Shown here: positions 4,803 to 6,162 of the stretch, piece by piece
How the letters are laid out: every line of letters starts with the position of its first letter
Numbering within the stretch: the first letter of the stretch is position 1
Assembly (NCBI GenBank): GCA_050291935.1
Contig: JBNKKR010000083.1
Coordinates: 1 to 6,162, forward strand
Direction of reading: 5' to 3'
Length of the DNA: 6,162 nucleotides
DNA from: Desulfocapsa sp050291935
GTDB lineage: Bacteria; Desulfobacterota; Desulfobulbia; Desulfobulbales; Desulfocapsaceae
Position numbers and translations under genes: made by a program
Notes under the pieces: model-generated
The model's database searches: none
What the model was told of the DNA's origin: nothing
The model's input: only the letters and a program-made list of their open reading frames with translations

Positions 4803-5870
4803 TTACTCAATATCGCTTTCTTCCTCGGAAACTTCTGGTGGACTCCAGTTATCTATTCTCATTCCAAGGGTAAGATCCATATCACTAAGTAAGGTTTTTA
4901 TTTCGTTCAACGACTTTCGACCAAAATTCTTTGTTTTCAACATCTCCTGGTCACTCTTCTGAGCAAGTTCACCAATAAAGTTGATGTCAGCATTTTTCAG
5001 ACAATTGGCAGAACGTACTGAAAGCTCAAGATCCTCTACAGGTTTATTGAGGTGAGGATTAAGTGGAGGAAGATCTTCCCCTGCATCTTCAGTAACTTCC
5101 GGCTCCACCGCCTTTTCATCAAAATTGATAAAGGTGGCCAACTGTGATTTAAGTATTTTTGCAGCATAGGCAAGTGCATTCTCCGGCTTAACACTGCCGT
5201 CAGTCTCAACTTCCATGGTCAACTTATCATAGTCGGTCTGCATTCCAACACGAGCATTTGACACTTTATACTGAATCTGACGAATGGGCGTAAATATGGC
5301 ATCAATGGGAATCTGGCCAATGGCAAGATCCTCTTTATTTTGACGTTCTGCGGGTTGGTATCCCTTTCCCCATTCCACAGTAAGCTCTGCATAAAACTCA
5401 CACTCTCCAGTAAGGGTGCAGATAAGCTGCTCACCATTCATTACCTCAACCGCTGTTCCACCTTCTATATCTGCAGCGGTGACAGGACCAGGACCTTTTT
5501 TATTAATTTTAACAACTTGCTTTTCATCTGTTGAAAGTTGAAGCCGAACCTTTTTCAGGTTGATAATAATCTCGCTAACATCTTCTTTCACATCTTCCAT
5601 TGAAGTGAACTCGTGAAGAGCACCTTCAATTTTGACAGAAGTAATAGCAGTCCCCTGAATTGATGAAAGCAGAATACGTCTTAAAGAGTTACCGATTGTT
5701 GCTGCGAACCCTCTTTCAAGGGGCTGACAAACAAACTTCCCGTACGTCCCCGTATGCTTAAGTGGATCCACCTGCAAAGGCTCAGGTTGGATCAGCTCAT
5801 GCCAGTTTCGATAAATAGGGAGAGTATCTTCTACAGTCTCTTCAACAATCTCTTCTACAGTTTCAGTCAT
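4803..5870 (-). CDS. rpoA: DNA-directed RNA polymerase subunit alpha
   Basis: The alpha subunit dimerises to nucleate RNA polymerase assembly; its C-terminal domain contacts UP elements and activators. The 355-residue product (E. coli 329) has the dimerisation segment LERGFAATIGNSLRRILLSS (51-70) and the N-terminal-domain landmarks GPGPVTAADI (126-135) and GKGYQPAERQ (168-177). A linker of about 25 residues, rich in E and P (254-278), follows. The C-terminal domain has VRSANCLK (285-292) and FGRKSLNEI (316-324). It keeps R286, N289, C290, G317, K319 and S320, equivalent to the E. coli DNA-contacting R265, N268, C269, G296, K298 and S299. An acidic N-terminal stretch (about residues 2-15, VEEIVEETVED) precedes the aligned family start. 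The ATG at 5868-5870 has AGGA 5 nt upstream. rpsD lies 59 nt upstream. Confidence 0.98.
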   Translation of the reverse strand: MTETVEEIVEETVEDTLPIYRNWHELIQPEPLQVDPLKHTGTYGKFVCQPLERGFAATIGNSLRRILLSSIQGTAITSVKIEGALHEFTSMEDVKEDVSEIIINLKKVRLQLSTDEKQVVKINKKGPGPVTAADIEGGTAVEVMNGEQLICTLTGECEFYAELTVEWGKGYQPAERQNKEDLAIGQIPIDAIFTPIRQIQYKVSNARVGMQTDYDKLTMEVETDGSVKPENALAYAAKILKSQLATFINFDEKAVEPEVTEDAGEDLPPLNPHLNKPVEDLELSVRSANCLKNADINFIGELAQKSDQEMLKTKNFGRKSLNEIKTLLSDMDLTLGMRIDNWSPPEVSEEESDIE

Positions 5871-5929
5871 GACTTTCCTATATTCGAATTTGCAATATCA
5901 GTGTGATGCAGTCAATAAGAGCACCAAGA

Positions 5930-6162
5930 TTACTTGGAGTACAGCTCGACAATGAGCTGCTCTTGAATTGACATAGTAATTTCATCACGATTAGGTAAAG
6001 CCTTAACGGTAGCTTTAAACGCTGCTTTATCAAGTTCAAGCCAGCTGGGAATACCGCGACGAGCAACCGCCTCCATGGATTCAACCAGGTAGCTGTTGGT
6101 TCTGCTCTTTTCCTTTACGCTAATAACATCATTCACAGAAACAAGAAATGACGGAATATTAA
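5930..6162 (-). CDS. rpsD: 30S ribosomal protein S4, C-terminal part (5' end outside window)
   Basis: Seventy-six complete codons plus the stop of S4 are present; the gene is cut by the window edge at its 5' side, not broken. The visible part reads NIPSFLVSVNDVISVKEKSR, the end of the S4 RNA-binding domain. It continues with the conserved IPSWLELDKAAFKATVKALPNRDEI and the diagnostic C-terminus EQLIVELYSK. S4 is a primary 16S rRNA binder that starts 30S body assembly, and in E. coli it represses the alpha operon translationally. Whether it does so here cannot be judged, because the operon's 5' leader lies outside the window. It is followed 59 nt later by rpoA, the conserved order. Confidence 0.96.
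   Translation of the reverse strand, partial: NIPSFLVSVNDVISVKEKSRTNSYLVESMEAVARRGIPSWLELDKAAFKATVKALPNRDEITMSIQEQLIVELYSK

Noticed and set aside
1..6162. Mobile elements, CRISPR arrays, tRNA/rRNA genes, defence or toxin-antitoxin systems
   Set aside because: None seen; every long coding stretch except the YkgJ-like gene is a standard translation, transcription or nucleotide-metabolism gene.

Overview
The window holds a ribosomal and translation housekeeping region, read entirely from the minus strand. Protein signatures suggest a Gram-negative bacterium of the former Deltaproteobacteria (Desulfobacterota). Desulfobulbales-like is my best guess, and it is inference only. The clues are a short EF-Ts without the second core repeat, an RpoA with the segment IYRNWHELIQPE near its N-terminus, moderate GC content, and the canonical orders rpsD-rpoA-rplQ and rpsB-tsf-pyrH-frr.

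In transcription order (high to low coordinates), the window starts with the 3' part of rpsD (ribosomal protein S4), then rpoA (RNA polymerase alpha) and rplQ (L17). This is the distal end of the alpha operon. It closes with a strong intrinsic terminator: a 12-bp perfect stem followed by a U tract (4186-4226). Next comes a single cysteine-rich gene of the YkgJ/UPF0153 type (Zn/Fe-chelating CxxxxxC family), of unknown function. It has a weak ribosome binding site and no obvious terminator of its own. A 325-bp gene-free stretch follows. It holds a candidate extended -10 promoter with a perfect 12-bp palindrome in its spacer and a predicted rpsB leader of about 265 nt with several hairpins. Then come rpsB (S2), tsf (EF-Ts), pyrH (UMP kinase) and frr (ribosome recycling factor). 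The last 90 bases contain no recognisable gene start.

The genes cover transcription (RpoA), ribosome assembly (S4, L17, S2), elongation (EF-Ts), termination and recycling (RRF), and pyrimidine nucleotide supply (PyrH). Several spacers carry inverted repeats that could tune the stoichiometry of co-transcribed genes: one next to the pyrH stop codon, two between rpsB and tsf, and a hairpin plus T9 tract between rpoA and rplQ.

I found no mobile element, CRISPR array, tRNA, rRNA, defence system or other accessory cassette. The window is mostly ordinary. The points worth a second look are the rpsB control region, the YkgJ-like gene between two essential operons, and the intergenic hairpins.
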